Shown: positions 35,901 to 48,252 of the stretch, piece by piece
How the letters are laid out: every line of letters begins with the position of its first letter
How positions within the stretch are numbered: the first letter of the stretch is position 1
DNA from: Xylaria sp. FL1777
Taxonomy: Eukaryota > Ascomycota > Sordariomycetes > Xylariales > Xylariaceae
Direction of reading: 5' to 3'
Assembly (NCBI GenBank): GCA_022578965.1
Contig: MU400735.1
Location: 1-62,975 of the forward strand
Length of the DNA stretch: 62,975 bases
Notes under the pieces: model-generated
What the model was told of the DNA's origin: nothing
Database searches by the model: none
Seen by the model: only the letters and a program-made list of their open reading frames with translations
Translations under genes and position numbers: made by a program

Positions 35901-38900
35901 TTTTTTCTTAGTTATAATTGCCTTAACTTTTATAACATTTTAGTTGTAACGTTTTAGCTGTTTAACTTTAGCTTTAATAAGATTTTTATAAAAAGCAACA
36001 TTTTGTTATTTAATTACTTTTTATATTAGTATTACATTTTTTACTAGCAAAATTAGCATTTTTTTATATATTAGCTTATATAAGCTATAGTTATAATAAC
36101 GCACAAAAATATAATTTGTTTATACTATTAAATTTAAGTATTTTAGCTAATTTTTTTTAGTTTTATTTATTACTTATATAAAGCTTTTTTTTATTAGCTT
36201 ATAGCTTTTTTTAACAAGGCTTTAAGCTTAAAAATAGTAAGCTAAGCTATAGTTTATTTTGTAGCTTAAAATATTTATTGCGTTTTTTACTTTTTTTTTA
36301 AATTTAAAGCTATTATTATACTTGATTTTTATAAGAACTTTGTGCTAAAACATAATTTTTTCTTTAATAAATTTAAGTATTCTTAAAAAATCCATATGTT
36401 TTAAAGGTTTAGCTTTTAAGTAAATTATTATTTTGCATTTTGCTTTTATAATAGCTTTAAATTTATTATTTAATAGCATAGTTTGTACATTTATAACCTA
36501 AAAAACTAAAAGATCTAAAAAGTAATTAAAATAGTGTTTTTTAATTTTTTTGCTATTTGTAGATTTTTAGCAATTAAAGCAACTAGTAATTATAACATAA
36601 ATATTTTAATAAAGGCTTTTTTAGTAATATTCTTAAGTTATTTGTTAAGTTATAAATATTTAGCTTTTATAAATTATTTTTTTATAGTTTTCTTTAATAA
36701 AAGCTTTTTAAGTTTTCTTGTTGTTAATAATTCTTTTTAGCATTTTTTTAAACTTTGCTTTTTTTTAAAAGATAAACTTGTTAACAAAAAATTTAAAGGC
36801 TTTTTTTTTAAAGTGTTTTTGCTTTTTTTTTGTTGTAAGTTTTTTTAAAACTTGCTTAAAAACAAAATACTTGGTAATTTGCTTACTTTTTTTGCTCCAA
36901 TTTTTTTTTAAGTATAGCAAAAGTTTTGTTCTTTAGTATACTAAGCTTTTAACTAGTTAATTGCTTAATTTTTTATATACAATAATAATAGCTATTATAT
37001 ATAGTTAAAAATTAATAAAATTTTTTATATTTCTTTTTTAATAATTATTTAATTTATTTAATAGCTTAAGAAGTTTTTTAAAAAGCTTATTAATAGCTAT
37101 ATGTTTTTTTTTTAGCACGTAATAAAGTATAAAATCGAAAGTCTTTATATATGTTATTTATTTTGTTAATTAAGCATTTAGCAATGCTAAAAATCTATTG
37201 TTTAGTTAAGCTATAAAAACCTTTGTATTAGTTTTTAAATAAAATATAATTTTATAAAAATAATTATATAACTTTTAAAAAGTTTTAATAATAGCAAGCT
37301 TTTTTAGCTTTATAGCATTATATTTTTTTTTAAGGCTTTTTTATGTTTTAAACTTATATTTTGCTAGCTTAATAGCTTTATTAACTTTTTAGCATAAAAT
37401 AGCGCTTTAGCTAGTTTTAAAAGCATTAACCTTTAGCTAAATAAGTTTTTTTATGTAATTAAAAGTAATAAAAATAAAAGCTATTGTAATAGCTTTTTAA
37501 AGCTTTTTTATAGCTTTTTTCTACGGTTTTTTAAAGCAAAACAGCTTATTTTTCTGTAATAAAACTATTAATAGTTTTGCAATTATAGCATACCTTTATA
37601 TTTATATTTAATAATATATTGTTATTTCTAAAAAAAACTATATTTTTATAATATTTTTGCAAGTTTTCTATTTAAAAATTTTTATTACTTTTGCTTTTAC
37701 TAAGCTTTTGCTATTAGTGCTATATATATAGCTAACTATTTTAGTTATTTGTTTTGCTTATTTGCTTTTAAGTATGCTAGCTATAATTTTAGCTAACTTA
37801 AAATTAAGCAGTATAGCATTAAGATTTTTAAAATGTTTTAATATAAACTGCTTAATACTTAAAGTAACTTTACAATTATTATATTTAATAGTAAGTTTTT
37901 TAATTATTATATTATTAAAGAAAAGTTTGCATTTTATTAGTAATATATTATATAAAACTTTTAATAGCATCTTTAGAAATTAAGCTACTAAATTTATTGC
38001 TTTTTGCAAAAAAGTAATTATTTAAAAAAAGCTTATTAGTATAAAAAAAGCAATTATTACTCGGCTAAAAATAAAAAGTAATATTTAATCGTATTTTAAA
38101 AATAAATTAACTATAGAAATTATTTTATATATTGCAAACTTTTTAAAGAACTTATTATAGCTTTAAAAAAAATTAGTATTACGTATAATAACTATATTTA
38201 TTTTTATAGCTAAATTAATTAATCGAACTTTTTTACTTTTTTTTTGTACTAAAAACTAAGCGTTATAATATAAGCTGTAAGCTTTTTTAAAAACGTTATA
38301 TTTAAGTTAAATCTTTAAAACCTTTATAGTAATGTTTTTTAAAAGTTTAAAGATTAAAATGCTGCAAATTTGCTATGCTTTATAAAAAACTGTTTTAATT
38401 TTATAAAAAGGAAAAATTTTATTATGTATTTTTTTTATTTTAGAAAAGTTCTAAAAAAGTGCTATTTTTTTGCAATATTATATTTTAGTTAGCAATGCTG
38501 CTTTTTGCTAAATAAAGTTAGTTATACAAAGCTTTTTTAAAAAAATAGCTAGTTATTTAGCAATTAGTTAAGTGCTTTTAAAAGTAGTGCTAAAACGTAA
38601 ATATATATTTTAATAAATGCTATTTTGTTAAAATAATATAAAATCTTTTAAGTAATAGCTTGCTTTTTTTAAAGCTTGCTTTTTTTACTTATAAGATTTA
38701 AGTAAAACAGTACTATTAAATAGCACGTTATTTTTAAGATAAATTTTTTTATTTTTTGTTTTATATATTATATTTAAAATTATTGTTTTATTTTTTATTA
38801 ATTTGTTAGTTTTTAAAGCTTAAGAAGTTAATAGTGCTTAGGTTAAAGTTATAATTAAGTTATATTTGCTTTTTGATTTATATGCAGAATTTTTAGTTTT

Positions 38901-41900
38901 TGCGATTATTAATTTTTTAGCGTTTTTTTGCTTTAATGCTTTCTTTATTGCAATCAAAAATATTTTAAGTAGTTAATTATTATTAAAAATAGCGCAGACC
39001 TTTTTATTGTTTTATATTCTTAAATTTTTAAAAAGTTTAATATTTTGTATAAAAAAAATTAAGAAAGCTAATAACGTTATATTATTATATAGGTTTTAAT
39101 TCTTTTAAAAGTTTACATTTGCATACTTTTTTAAATTATGTTTTTTTAATTTTTTTTTTGCTTTTTTTTGCTAATTGTTAAATTTCTTATTTAAAGTTTA
39201 GTATTTTTATGCTTTATATAGCTTATTTATTAAGCTAATAGTTTAACAAATATATATTAGTTTTTTAGTTATTAACGCTTTTAAGCTTTTAAACTTAGTT
39301 TTTTAATATAGTTTATTATTAATATAATAATTTAACTAGTTTTAAGTATTATACTAGCTATTATATAAAAGCCTTAAAAGTATAAACTTATTTAAAACTT
39401 TATAATAAAGTTTATTTTTAGTAATAAAAAGTAAATAACCTGTTTTTTGCTAACTATATACAGCAAAAAAAGCAGCAATTTTTTACTTATTTAAATAGTA
39501 GTTTTTAGGCATTTTATGCATTTAATAAAATTACTAGTCTGGTTAAATTCTTTTTAGGTTATATTTATATTTTTAGTAGTAAAGCTATTTTTATTAATAA
39601 ATAAGTTTATAATAATGCTAAACTGCGCTTTAAAGTTAATAATCCTAGTAATATTTCTTTTATAGATTTTATTTTTTATTTTTATAGTAAGCTTTAAGCA
39701 AAGCTATATATATTTTTTTAGTTTTATAATGCTTAAAAATATAACTAAAATACTTTGTAATTTTAGCAGCAAAGCTAACATAAAGCATAAATTTAAAAAG
39801 CTTAAATGTTTTTAGTTAAAATAATTTGTTAAGCTTAAGTTTTTTTTATTATAAAACTTATATTTTAATGTTTTTTTAAATAAGTTTAAGCTATTACTAC
39901 TAGCATAATTATTATGTTTTTTATAAATTCTTATTTTAAAAGGGTTAAAAGTTTAGTTAGCGTTTTTTAGAATTATTAATGCTAATTATGTTAGCTTTTT
40001 AGGCTTTTTTTTTCCTTTTAGCGCTACTAGCGCAAAATTAGCACTAGGCCAAAGTTTAGCTAAAAATATTACTTTTTTTAAAAGCAGCATAAATATAATA
40101 ATTAATAACTTTTGCTTTTTTAGGTTATTTTTAGATAATAAATATATAGTATTATATTAGTTTAAAATTTTAAAAAGTATTTTTTTAAACTTTAGCTTGT
40201 TTTTTAACGTTTAAAGATTTAAAGCAATATAAGCAAAAAATAACATTACTTAATTATTTTATTAGTTTTAATTACAAAAAACCTTTATTATTTTATAGCG
40301 TTGCTTTTTTAAAAAAGCAGCTATAAAGCTAAATTAAAGCATATAAATATATATAATAGAACTATTATAGTTTATTTTTTTATTTATACGTATTACTAAA
40401 TAATTTAATAAAAAGCTAGTTTTGCAAATGTTACTTAATAATTTATGTTTAATAAGTTAATTAGCTAATTATAATATTAGCTAAAAACTTCTTTATGTTT
40501 TTTTAACTGCTAGCTATTAAAACTTTATATTATTCTTTAAAAAATTTACGCTTTTATAAAAAAAAGCATCTTTTATGTTTATTTAAGTTAAAATTTTTTA
40601 TAATAAAATTTTTAGTTAAGCTTTATATTTTAATTTGTTATTTTTTTTTTTTAAAATAAAACATAGCATGTTTAATTTAATCTATTAATTTAAACTTTTG
40701 CTAAAGTTATTTAAAAGTAGTAATATTATTTTTAGCATTAGTTTAAATATTTTTGCTGCTTTAAAATATAATTTAGCTTTTATTTAAGCAATTGTTTAAA
40801 TAAAAACACTAGAGTACTTTAGAACTTTTAGTATAAAGTCTTTAAAAATAATATTTGTTTTTTTGTTTAAAAAGTCCTTAGACTTTTTAGCTTACATTTT
40901 TTCGAATTTTAAGCTTCTTTTTATAGGCTTTACTTCTTAAATTTCTTAAAGTCTTTAATAATTAAAACTTTTTAGTTCTAATAAAGTATTTTGCTTATAA
41001 AAATTGTTATTTATTTATATATCTTTAGTATTAAGTTAAGTAAAAAACTTATTGTTATTTAAATAAATCTTTTTAATTGTTTAATTTATAAAAGGCTTTT
41101 TTTTTTATTTTTTAGGTTTTTTTTTTACTTTTTGTTTAGTAAAAAGCAGCTTTTTTAAATAAAAGCTTATAACAATTAGCTTAAAATATATTTATGCTAA
41201 TTTTTTTGCTTAATATATAGTTTTATAAAACTTTAGTGCTATTTGCGTTATAAAAAGTACTTTATATAAAGTTTTAATTAGTTGCAATAAAGCTATTATT
41301 TAGTTTGCTATTTATTAAATTGTTTTTTTTGATATTATAAGCTTTTGCTAGTTTTATTTTATAAAGTATAAAAGTTTAATTGTTAAACTTTTTATTTAAA
41401 AATTAGTTTAGCTATTTATTATTTAGTTAATAAAGTTTTTTTTTTTTTTAACTCTTTTGTTTGTTTTTTATTTTAGCATTTAGATTTTTATTATTTAAAA
41501 CAAGATTTTTTTTCTGTAGTTAATAATAAGCCTTTTGTTTAAGCAGCTTATTATTGCTTAAAACAAAATTATATATTTATTTTATTGCAGCATTAAAAAT
41601 TTCTTTTTTATTCTTGCTAATTTTTACGACTTTAAAAAAAACCTTTATACATTTAAAGCTTGCAAAAAATCCTAGCTTTTTTAAATACTATTTAGAGTTT
41701 TAGTATATAATGTTTTCTTTTTTTAATTTGTAAGCAAGGTTGCACTTATAAACATAATAATTATTTATGCTACATTTTTAACAAATAGTTCTTTTTGCTA
41801 AATAAAAATTATTTAACTTTATTTATTATAAAAAATTAAACAATTGTTTTTTTTGTTTTTGTTTTTTAAAGTTATATTTATTTTTTTATAAATATTTAAA

Positions 41901-44277
41901 AGTTATAGCATTAATACTAAATATTTGTTTTTTTAATAAGTTTATATTAATTTTATAATATTGTAGTACTTATAGTTTTTAATTAATTAGCTAAACATAT
42001 TAATTTTGCAGTTTTTTTAGCATTTCTTTTAGTTTTTTTTTTATAATTGCTACGTTTTTTTGTTTTAATTTTAGCTATTATATTTGCTTAGTAATATTAT
42101 TTATGTTTTAGTTATAAGCAAAATATTAAGCTAATTTTACTTGCTGCTTTTTAATAATAACTATTTTAGCAGCTAATATAGTTATATTAATAGCTAGCTT
42201 AGCAGCATTAATAGCAGTATATAAAAGCTTATTAAAATTATAATTATATAAATAATTAACTTTTTTTTATGCTTTACGTGCTTTTTTTGTTTTTTTAAAG
42301 TAAAGATTTAGCTTGAACTTTTTATTAATTTAGTTGTTTAATGTTTTATAAAAGTTTTTATAAAACATTTTGTTTAAGTTATTATATAATTTTTTAAAGA
42401 ACTTTATTATTTTATTAATAGTATTTTAATTTAGCTCTTTAAGCAAACCTTAAATAAATTAAAAATTAAAATAGTGATTTTTTCAGGCTTTAATATTTTT
42501 AGCATATATTTAATGCTAAAAAAAATAAGTTTTAAAATTAATAAAATGTATAGCTTTTAAGCAAGCTTTAAAATCTTATAATATAGCAATAGTAAACTTA
42601 TTTTATTTAAAGTTTTAAAGCTTGAACTTTTGCTTAAGCAATTTATAAGCTTTAGTTTATAATAAATAATCCTTTAGTATTATTTTTATTATTTTTTTTG
42701 TTTAAAAAGTGTTATAATAAATAAAGACCTGTTTAATTTTATTAATGTTTTTAAAACGCTTTATATAAAAGGAAGCATTTAAATCGTTTAGCTATTTGTT
42801 TATTTTTAACTTATTAAACAGCAAATGTTAATTTAACCTTAAGTTAAAAAGCATAAATAACAGCTTAATTTTAGCATTATGCTTATTATTAAAATAGCTT
42901 AAGCTAAATAAAGTTGCTTTAATACTTTTTAAAAACAATAAGCTAGTTATTTTTATTTTTTTTGTTTATAAGTAGTTTTAATGTTTTTTATATATTAAAA
43001 TAAGAAAATCTAACGATTTTTTATAGCTAGATTACTTAATTAAGCTATAATTTTTAAACTTTTAAGTTATATAATAAAACAAAGTAAAGTTTATATAAAA
43101 GTAACAAAAAAAGTAAGCTATAAAAAATAATAAAAGTAAACTAAGTAAAAATATAAGTTTAAAAAAAAAAAGAAATATAAAGTGCTAGAAATTTTTAGGT
43201 ATTTTAAATAATTAAGTTTTTTTATGTTGTTTTTTTGGACTTCTTTTTTAGAAAACTTAACGATTTTTTTTGTTTGCATTTGTAAGAACTATTAGCTTAT
43301 TTTTTATAGCTTTTCGAGTTTTTTTCTAAATGCCTTTATGTTTTTGTTTTTTATGCGCTTTTATTTTTTTGTGTGCTTTATAGCGTTTAGTTTTCTTGTT
43401 TTTTGATTTAGCTTGCTTTGTTTTACGCAAGTTTTATTAAGCAAGCTTTATTTTTTTATAGCTTTTTACTTATAAAAGTAGCATGCTTTTTTTTCTTTTT
43501 TTTAAAGCTTTTTTATTTAATAATAAGTGCTATAAAAAAGCAATAGTTGCGTTTTACGTAAAGTTTTTAAGCAATAATTAGCTTACACTTAAGAAACCTT
43601 GCTTTTTATTTCTTAATAAAAAACCATATTAGCTTAAAAAACAAAGTATATTTTTAATTATTAATAGCTTTATATATTTAACGCGTAAACTTAAACTTAT
43701 TTAGTATAAATAAGCGTTAGTTTTGCTTACATTATAGCTTTTTAGAAGTTTTAGCAATTTTTACTTTCTTTTAAGCCTGTTTTTCGTTTTTTTTTACTTA
43801 TACGAAAGCAATCGTGCTTTTTTTTTTATAAAGCACTAGCTTTCTAGCGAGAATTTTCTTCTTTTAGCCCTTTAAGAGTTTTTAACAAACAGTTTTCTAG
43901 CTTTGCTATTCTAAAAATTATACTAGCATTTTAACACTTAATTGTTGTTTTACTAAAAAAAATAAAAATACTTCGTAAACTAAGCTAAAAAAAACAGTTC
44001 AATATTTTTATACGTTCGTTTTAAGCTTTATTGATTAAAAGCTGCTAGCTTAAACGTTTATGCTAATTATAACTAAATTGCTTGCGCTAAGCAAGCTTTG
44101 CTTATTGCTAGCTAAAGCAATTAAATATAATATATTATAACTTGCATATAAAAATTATAACAATTAATAAATAAATAAATTAAATATATAGGTTAGCAAT
44201 AATAAATTGTTTGTTTATAAATCTTATAATATTATTTATTATAAGTAAAAAATTAGCTTTACTAAAAACACCAATAA
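29921..44277 (-). mobile_element. Minus-strand Gypsy-type retroelement region between direct repeats
   Basis: The plus strand is markedly T-rich throughout, the mirror image of the A-rich chromovirus, as expected if the coding strand is minus. The only domain I can name is a reverse transcriptase at 37570-38110. Lys-rich reading at 43200-43560 on the minus strand may be gag-related, and integrase should lie below 37 kb, but neither is confirmed. At 14.4 kb the interval is about twice the usual length for such elements, so nested insertions or two elements are likely. Short frames at 36534-36740 and 37762-37983 (plus) are shadows. Confidence 0.6.
37570..38110 (-). pseudogene. Reverse transcriptase relic, FxDD / QGATNSVAQF-type Gypsy family
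   Basis: On the minus strand 38007-37978 reads QKAINLVA-stop-F, close to the QGATNSVAQF motif of a distinct fungal Gypsy-type RT group. Then comes VLYNILLIKCKLFFNN (catalytic box 37922-37911), where the group has FxDD: both Asp are Asn by G-to-A change. Next are YNN, LKHFKNLNAILLNF and SILKSK. Further down (about 37650-37580) the frame reads AKVIKI, IYY-stop-I, and YAIIAK, matching the conserved thumb/connection segment of that group, with Trp codons as TAA. The frame 37758-37970 is open but is only a fragment. Reverse transcription activity is lost. Confidence 0.85.
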
Positions 44278-44582
44278 AATAAAGCTATATAATTATGTAA
44301 AATTTACTATAACACTTTAATTATAAAAAAATAAGTTATAACTTATACATTTAAGCAATTAAGCCATATATAAATTAGAAAATTAAACGATTAATTAAAA
44401 GGCTATTTAATAATACAAATAAAGCAACTATAGCTAATTTCCATAATGTTAAGCGTAATAATTAAATCTATACTTCGAAATTTAGCGTAATACCTATACT
44501 CTTATTCTTACTATATAACTTAGCTTAAACTTACTTTAACTAGCTAGTTAGCTCATTTAGCCGCTTTACTTTACTTTAATGT
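44278..44582 (-). repeat. Right copy of the ~305-bp direct repeat (candidate 5' LTR)
   Basis: Pairs with 29611-29920. It keeps some C/G positions lost in the left copy (ATTTAGCCGCTTTACTTTACT) and has lost others (ATTATGTAA against ATCGCGCAA), so both copies were mutated independently. The spacing between copies is about 14.7 kb. Confidence 0.72.
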
Positions 44583-45280
44583 AAACATTATTTATATGCT
44601 AAATCAAGATTTAAAATTATTAAAAACAGCATATTAATTATAATTATAGCAATGCTTATAATAGTTAATAATATATTTAATAAGGTTTATAACTTGCAAA
44701 AATAGTTAATAAAATCTTTAATATTTAAGCGCAAACAACTTTAACTTATAGTAAATTTTCTTATTTATATTTGCATTAAGCTTAAATATAATTTAAATTT
44801 AGTTGCTTATAAAATTATTAGATTTGCTATAATTACTTACTAATAGTTTAAAAAATAAGATTTTGCAAAAATAGAACTTTTTATTTTTATGTTAAAAAGT
44901 GCTATTAAAATATATATATTTAATAGTTCTAAATAAAAAATGCTAAAGAAGTTAAAGCTTATTAAAAAAATTACTATTATTAATATATATTAAACATTAT
45001 TAATATATATTAAAAAATAGTTTAAATTAAACTAAATATAGTTTTTGTTTTTTTTTTAAGCTTTTAGCAAATTAAAAAAAGTAGTAATAGCATGCTTTTT
45101 ATTTTTTTTAAAGCTAAAAAAACAAATTCTTTATAATAAAAAGCAGGTTAAATTAAAGTTAAAAACAGTAATGCAATAATTATATTGCTTTGTTTAAATA
45201 GGTTATTTTTTTTTGCTTTTAATGCAACTTAAATTTAAAAATTAACTTTGTTAAAAGCTATTATTTAAAACACCTTTTAA
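44583..45280. other. Unassigned AT-rich sequence
   Basis: About 700 bp with no identifiable feature. Confidence 0.5.
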
Positions 45281-45525
45281 GTAAAATATAAATTTGCTTA
45301 GTGCTAAAAAGTAAACAAAATCTAAGCAAGGTTTTATTATAAAGCATTATAGCTTAGCTAAAGCAACTTATTTAAAAATAAGATTTATTTTTATAAGTTA
45401 AAGTAAAAATATTGTTTAAAAGTTTAAAATAGCTAAAATACCTTAATGCAGCTAAAAAATAATATAGTTTTTAATAGTTATTAAAGCAGGTTTTTGTTTA
45501 TATAAAAAAAGGTTATAAGCTGCAA
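45281..45525 (+). repeat. ~245-bp direct repeat, copy a
   Basis: Aligns with 46502-46755 (shared AAAGCATTATAGCTTAGCTAAA, given here only in part as GCATTATAGCTTAGCTAAA; TTTTTATAAGTTAAAGTAAA; AAAAGGTT). The copies are 1.22 kb apart in the same orientation. They could be ends of a small LTR-type element or a simple segmental duplication. Confidence 0.8.
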
Positions 45526-46084
45526 ATACTAAAATATTTATTTAGTAATACTAGCTGCGCTATTTTAAAGTTTTAAAAATAACAAAAGTTCAAGCTTATA
45601 TAATTATATATAAAGCAATTTTGCTAGCTTAAATAAAGTAAATATATAAGATATAATGCTTATAATAAATAGTAGCTAAAATTAAACTGCTTTAAAAAAA
45701 AAACTATGCTACGTTTATTTAAATACTAGTTTTAACATATGTACATATATAAATATTTATAGATTAATATTACTAGATTTTATTAAAATAAGTAAGCAAA
45801 ATACTAGTAAACTGCTATAGTTTTTATTAAAAAAGCAGCAAAAAAAAAAAAATTATAAATATTATTTAAGCTAGCAAAAAGTAAACAAAAAGCAGTAAAT
45901 TTTTAATAAATTAAAAAAAAGCGTTAAAGCATTAGCTAATTAAATAATATTAGTTTTACGTTAATAAAAAACAACTATAAACAGCTAAACTTTATTTAAT
46001 TTAATATAATAAGTATTTTAACTTTAAAAGAACTTTAAAAGCAAGCGTAAATATTAATGTTATATATTAAGTAAGTATATAAAA
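45526..46084. other. Unassigned AT-rich sequence between direct repeats
   Basis: About 560 bp; nothing recognised apart from the flanking repeats. Confidence 0.5.
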
Positions 46085-46210
46085 GAAATGCAAAAAAATG
46101 CAAAAAAATGCAAAAAGATGCAAAGAAATGTAAAAAGATGCAAAAAAATGCAAAGAAATATAAAAAAATGCAGAAAAATGCAAAGAAATACAAAGAAATG
46201 CAAAAAAATA
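46085..46210. repeat. 10-bp microsatellite, ATGCAAAAAA type, about 13 units
   Basis: ATGCAAAAAA-like units repeat with period 10 and occasional A/G variation. The open frame on the minus strand (46035-46232), a run of Phe, Cys, Ile and Leu, is produced by this array and is not a gene. Flanking sequence 46211-46501 is unassigned. Confidence 0.95.
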
Positions 46211-46501
46211 AAAAAATATAATTAGTATGCAAGCATTATAAAAGGCTAGTTTTATATATTATCTTTTGTACTTTTTTATATTATTTTAGCTTTAGTACTT
46301 AATAAAAACATATTTTATTTTTAATTTTACTTTTATATATATGTTTTTAGCTAAAATTAGCTTAATATTTATTTTTTTTATTAATATATTATTACTTAAA
46401 TTAAAAATTATGCATAAAAAAAATATACTATTAAAAAAGGTTTAATTCTTTAGTTAAATTTTTAGTATAATTTAGTATAAATATAGCTTACTTAAAAACA
46501 A

Positions 46502-46755
46502 GTAAAATATAAACTTGCTTAATGTAAAAAAGCAAACAAAATTTAAGCAAAATATTATTATAAAGCATTATAGCTTAGCTAAAATAACTTGTTTAAAAAT
46601 AAGATTTGTTTTTATAAGTTAAAGTAAAAATGTTATATAAAAGTTTAAAATAGCTAAAAAACCTTAGTATAGCTAAAAAATAATATAATTTTTAGTAATT
46701 GCTAAAGCAAAGTTTTATTTATATAAAAACAAGTAAAAAAAGGTTAAAAGCTGCA
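46502..46755 (+). repeat. ~245-bp direct repeat, copy b
   Basis: Partner of 45281-45525. Its 3' end merges into the 89-bp tandem array (AAAAGCTGCAGTAAAAATTC). Confidence 0.8.
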
Positions 46756-46965
46756 GTAAAAATTCTAGTTATGCTAGTTATTAAAACTTACGCTTTATTT
46801 AGAACTAACGCTGTTTTTTCTGCTTTAAAGATATAAAAGCTGCAATAAAAATTCTAGTTATACTAGTTATTAAAATCTGCGCTTTATTTAAAACTAACGC
46901 TGCTTTTCCTATTTTAAAAATATATAAGCTATAATAAAAATTCTAGTTATAGCGATTTTTGTTTT
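46740..46965. repeat. 89-bp tandem repeat, about 2.5 units
   Basis: CTGCAG/CTGCAA/CTATAA at 46751, 46840 and 46929 mark an exact 89-bp period; the unit contains ATTCTAGTTATGCTAG and GAACTAACGCTG. Related units reappear at 47640-47790, so the array is interrupted by repeat E. 46966-47104 is unassigned. Confidence 0.9.
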
Positions 46966-47104
46966 TATTATTAAACACTTATAAATATGTTTATAAACGT
47001 ACTAGTAAAATTAAAAGCTAAAGCTATAAAATAAAATCTAAAATAAGTGCTAAAAATAAATCAAGCATTAAAAAATCTTATTGTTTGTTTTGCTAAAAAT
47101 AATA

Positions 47105-47632
47105 CAAGCAAAAATGTTTTAAATAAAACAAAACATTAAATCTTTTTGTTATTAAAATAGTTTTTTTTATTAAAGCTATAACTATTTATAAAGCTAAAAA
47201 AAAAATTTATGCTAGTTTTAAACTTTTTTTTTATAAACGTTAAATTAATAGCAAGTTTAATAGCTTAAGCATAATATTATATATTATAAGCAATGCTTAT
47301 TTAAGCTTTATAATTAAACATTTTACTAAAAAATAATATAGCTAAAATGCTTATATTATTACTAAAAATAAAAGCGTTTGTAGCTTAAAAAGCTGCTACA
47401 ATAATAAAAGTACTAGTAACTATTTTAGTAAAAGTGCAGCTAAAAGCAATAATATTTCCGTTATTCTTTTAAAGCGTTAATATTATAGCTATAACTTTAG
47501 CTTTTTTTATAATAAAACATTTATTAGAAGTTTTAACGTTATTATTTAAGCTATTGCTTTTATTATTATTAAAAAAGTTTAATAAAGCAAAAGTAGCTAA
47601 TGTAATATATTTGTAGCTTTACGCTTTAGTAC
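47105..47632 (+). repeat. Repeat family E, copy 2 (uninterrupted)
   Basis: About 530 bp matching 19985-20443 joined to 28156-28188, with the chromovirus target CTAAT present once at 47597-47601. It preserves the organisation of the family before the chromovirus insertion. The function of the repeat is unknown. Confidence 0.87.
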
Positions 47633-47639
47633 TAAGTGT

Positions 47640-47790
47640 TTAATTATTAAAGCTTACGCTTTATTTAGAACTAACGCTACGTTTTTTGTTTTAAAAATAT
47701 AAAAGCTGCATTAGAAATCCTAGTTATGCTAGTTTTTAAAACTTGCGCTTTTTTAGAACTAATGCTGCTTTTTTTTATTACGTGTTATAT
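47640..47790. repeat. 89-bp tandem repeat, second block
   Basis: Contains CTTTATTTAGAACTAACGCT, AAAGCTGCATTAGAAATCCT and AACTAATGCTGC, matching the units at 46740-46965. Confidence 0.8.
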
Positions 47791-48252
47791 TTTTACTTTT
47801 TAAACCTTTAAATTGTTTATGTGTTTTGAATTGTTTTGAAAATTTAATTTTATGCGCTTATTTATAGCTAACTAAAGCGCTTAAAATTGCAAAGTATATA
47901 ATTAACTTTTCTTAGAAAAACTAACTGTATTAAGCTATTACGTTTTTTTTTTTCTTTTATTTTTGATTTTTTATTTTATTGTTTTACTTCGTTTTACTTA
48001 TTATAACGTTAATGTAAGGTTTTTTTTTTTATTACTTCGTAATGCAAAAAACCTTTAGCTATAAATAATTTAATTGCTTAAAAGAATATATAAGATTTAA
48101 TATAGTTATAAACATTAAGAAATTATAGTAATAATAAGCTAAGTTTGCTATATTAATAATAATATAAACAATATAGCAAAACTAGTTATAATGCAAAAAC
48201 TTATAATAAAGATATAAAAACAAGTAATAAATTAAAATTTAATTAATTTTTA
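47791..48252. other. Unassigned AT-rich sequence
   Basis: About 460 bp with poly-T runs; no feature supported. Confidence 0.5.

Noticed and set aside
36534..36740. 68-codon plus-strand hydrophobic frame
   Set aside because: Lies in the T-rich antisense strand of the minus-strand retroelement; poly-T gives Phe/Leu/Ile runs that mimic membrane segments.
37762..37983. 73-codon plus-strand frame
   Set aside because: Exact antisense of the reverse transcriptase fragment, which has clear motif support on the minus strand.
46035..46232. 65-codon frame of Phe/Cys/Ile repeats
   Set aside because: Translation of the 10-bp ATGCAAAAAA microsatellite.
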